The notes below the pieces were generated by a model. The model was not told where the DNA came from, did not search any database, and worked only from the letters and a program-made list of their open reading frames with translations. A program made the translations under genes and the position numbers. DNA of 6,835 bases from CAYLPT01 sp964385645 (GTDB lineage: Bacteria; Armatimonadota; Hebobacteria; Hebobacterales; Hebobacteraceae), in the NCBI GenBank assembly GCA_964385645.1, contig CAYLPT010000079.1, positions 1 through 6,835 on the forward strand, in the 5' to 3' direction. Of the stretch, positions 6,311 to 6,835 are shown in pieces; the stretch's first letter is position 1, and each line of letters starts with the position of its first letter.

Positions 6311-6321
6311 GCCTTTGCCCC

Positions 6322-6835
6322 TCATTCCACCTCCCACCTGACGCCATCTCCACGCCGGACCATGCTTACGCGTCCGTTGACGAACCCGTAGACGTCAAAA
6401 CCATAGTGCCGGGGCACCCGCGGCAACAGCTCCTCACCGCCCGCAGCGTTCCACCCGCCGTCGCTCTCGAAGATCAGCACCGTGTCCTCCGGCGCGGGGA
6501 CCTCGTCAATGCGTCTGCCCTGCAAGGCGCGGTTCATCGCCTAGGCGCTGCGCAGCCTCCACGCCTCCGGGCACGAGAACACCCTCTCGCCCTCCACGTA
6601 TGGCACCAGGGCGTCGCACCAGCCTGAGGCGGGCAGCATCCCGTCGTGGTCGGCCGCGTACATCAGCATGGCCCCCGTCACCGCCTCCAGTTGCGCCTGC
6701 AGGGGTCCGCATGGATAAGCCGCTGGGCCGCCCTCCGACGAGTCGCCGGCCCAGCCACTCCGCCAGCACGGACACGCCGTACGCGAACCCGAGCAACGCC
6801 CCCAGCCCCACCGCGCCCCACCGGAAGCCCAGCAC
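6322..6835 (-). pseudogene. Broken H-X9-DG-type (prepilin-associated-like) protein gene, 5' part outside or at window edge
   Basis: The minus-strand frame ending at TGA 6322-6324 contains ESDGGWNAAGG and then a His, nine residues and Asn-Gly (H-X9-NG), a degenerate form of the H-X9-DG C-terminal motif of prepilin-like proteins. The same frame continues upstream through an in-frame TAG at 6541-6543. There it reads a matching LQAQLEAVTGAMLMYAADHD, then DALVPYVEGERVFSCPEA. The TAG falls where relatives usually have a Tyr before Ala-Met-Asn, so a TAC-to-TAG change is likely. Further upstream the plausible coding frame changes: 6835 to about 6750 in another frame gives a hydrophobic helix, RWGAVGLGALLGFAYGVSV, followed by LAEWLGRR. 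A net one-base frameshift between about 6700 and 6760 would join the two. So there are at least two lesions, from decay or from assembly error. The GTG at 6835 may or may not be the start. No FTLIELL-type prepilin leader is visible, so the protein may be membrane-anchored rather than a true pilin. Confidence 0.75.

Noticed and set aside
6322..6543. Genome-wide recoding of TAG as a sense codon
   Set aside because: The aminotransferase (TAG at 3414-3416) and the glycosidase (TAG at 6249-6251) both end in TAG at normal family lengths, so a local mutation or sequencing error is simpler.

Overview
The window is GC-rich bacterial DNA with five intact protein genes, one broken partial gene and perhaps the last codons of a sixth gene at the left edge. 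The best taxonomic hint is the broken gene at the right edge. Once repaired, it reads as a protein with a degenerate H-X9-DG C-terminus, a motif typical of the prepilin-like proteins that are abundant in Planctomycetota, Lentisphaerota and Armatimonadota. The ThiF-like protein and the secreted glycosidase would also fit an Armatimonadota- or Planctomycetota-like genome, possibly an environmental assembly. This placement is inference; no rRNA or marker gene is present.

Layout: (1) 1-44 may be the 3' end of an upstream plus-strand gene, followed by a perfect 13-bp hairpin at 69-97. (2) 224-1895 (+) is a tight two-gene unit: a ThiF/MoeB/HesA-fold E1-like protein with an altered nucleotide site, then an uncharacterised 304-residue protein with a Lys/Arg/Ala-rich N-terminal tail. 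The Shine-Dalgarno sequence of the second gene overlaps the stop codon of the first. (3) 1908-4613 (-) is a probable two-gene transcript: a DegT/DnrJ/EryC1/StrS-type PLP aminotransferase, then a 12-helix MFS transporter. The MFS gene converges on the first unit with only 12 bp between the stop codons. (4) 4614-4817 is a divergent regulatory region with a plausible sigma70-type promoter facing right. (5) 4818-6251 (+) is a secreted clan GH-A-like glycoside hydrolase with both catalytic glutamates visible. (6) 6289-6310 is a palindrome between convergent genes. (7) 6322-6835 (-) is the broken H-X9-DG-type gene, which carries one frameshift and one in-frame TAG.

Functional reading: the glycosidase and the aminotransferase/transporter pair are transcribed divergently and may form a small carbohydrate module (polysaccharide cleavage, sugar import or export, aminosugar formation), but no substrate can be read from the sequence. 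The ThiF-like gene has no ThiS/MoaD-like carrier gene nearby, so its partner, if any, may be elsewhere or may be the unknown downstream protein. I found no tRNA, rRNA, CRISPR array, insertion sequence or integrase. No gene-free stretch exceeds about 225 bp. I see no convincing new multi-gene system. The items most worth a second look are the altered ThiF-like protein with its coupled unknown neighbour, and the degraded H-X9-DG gene.
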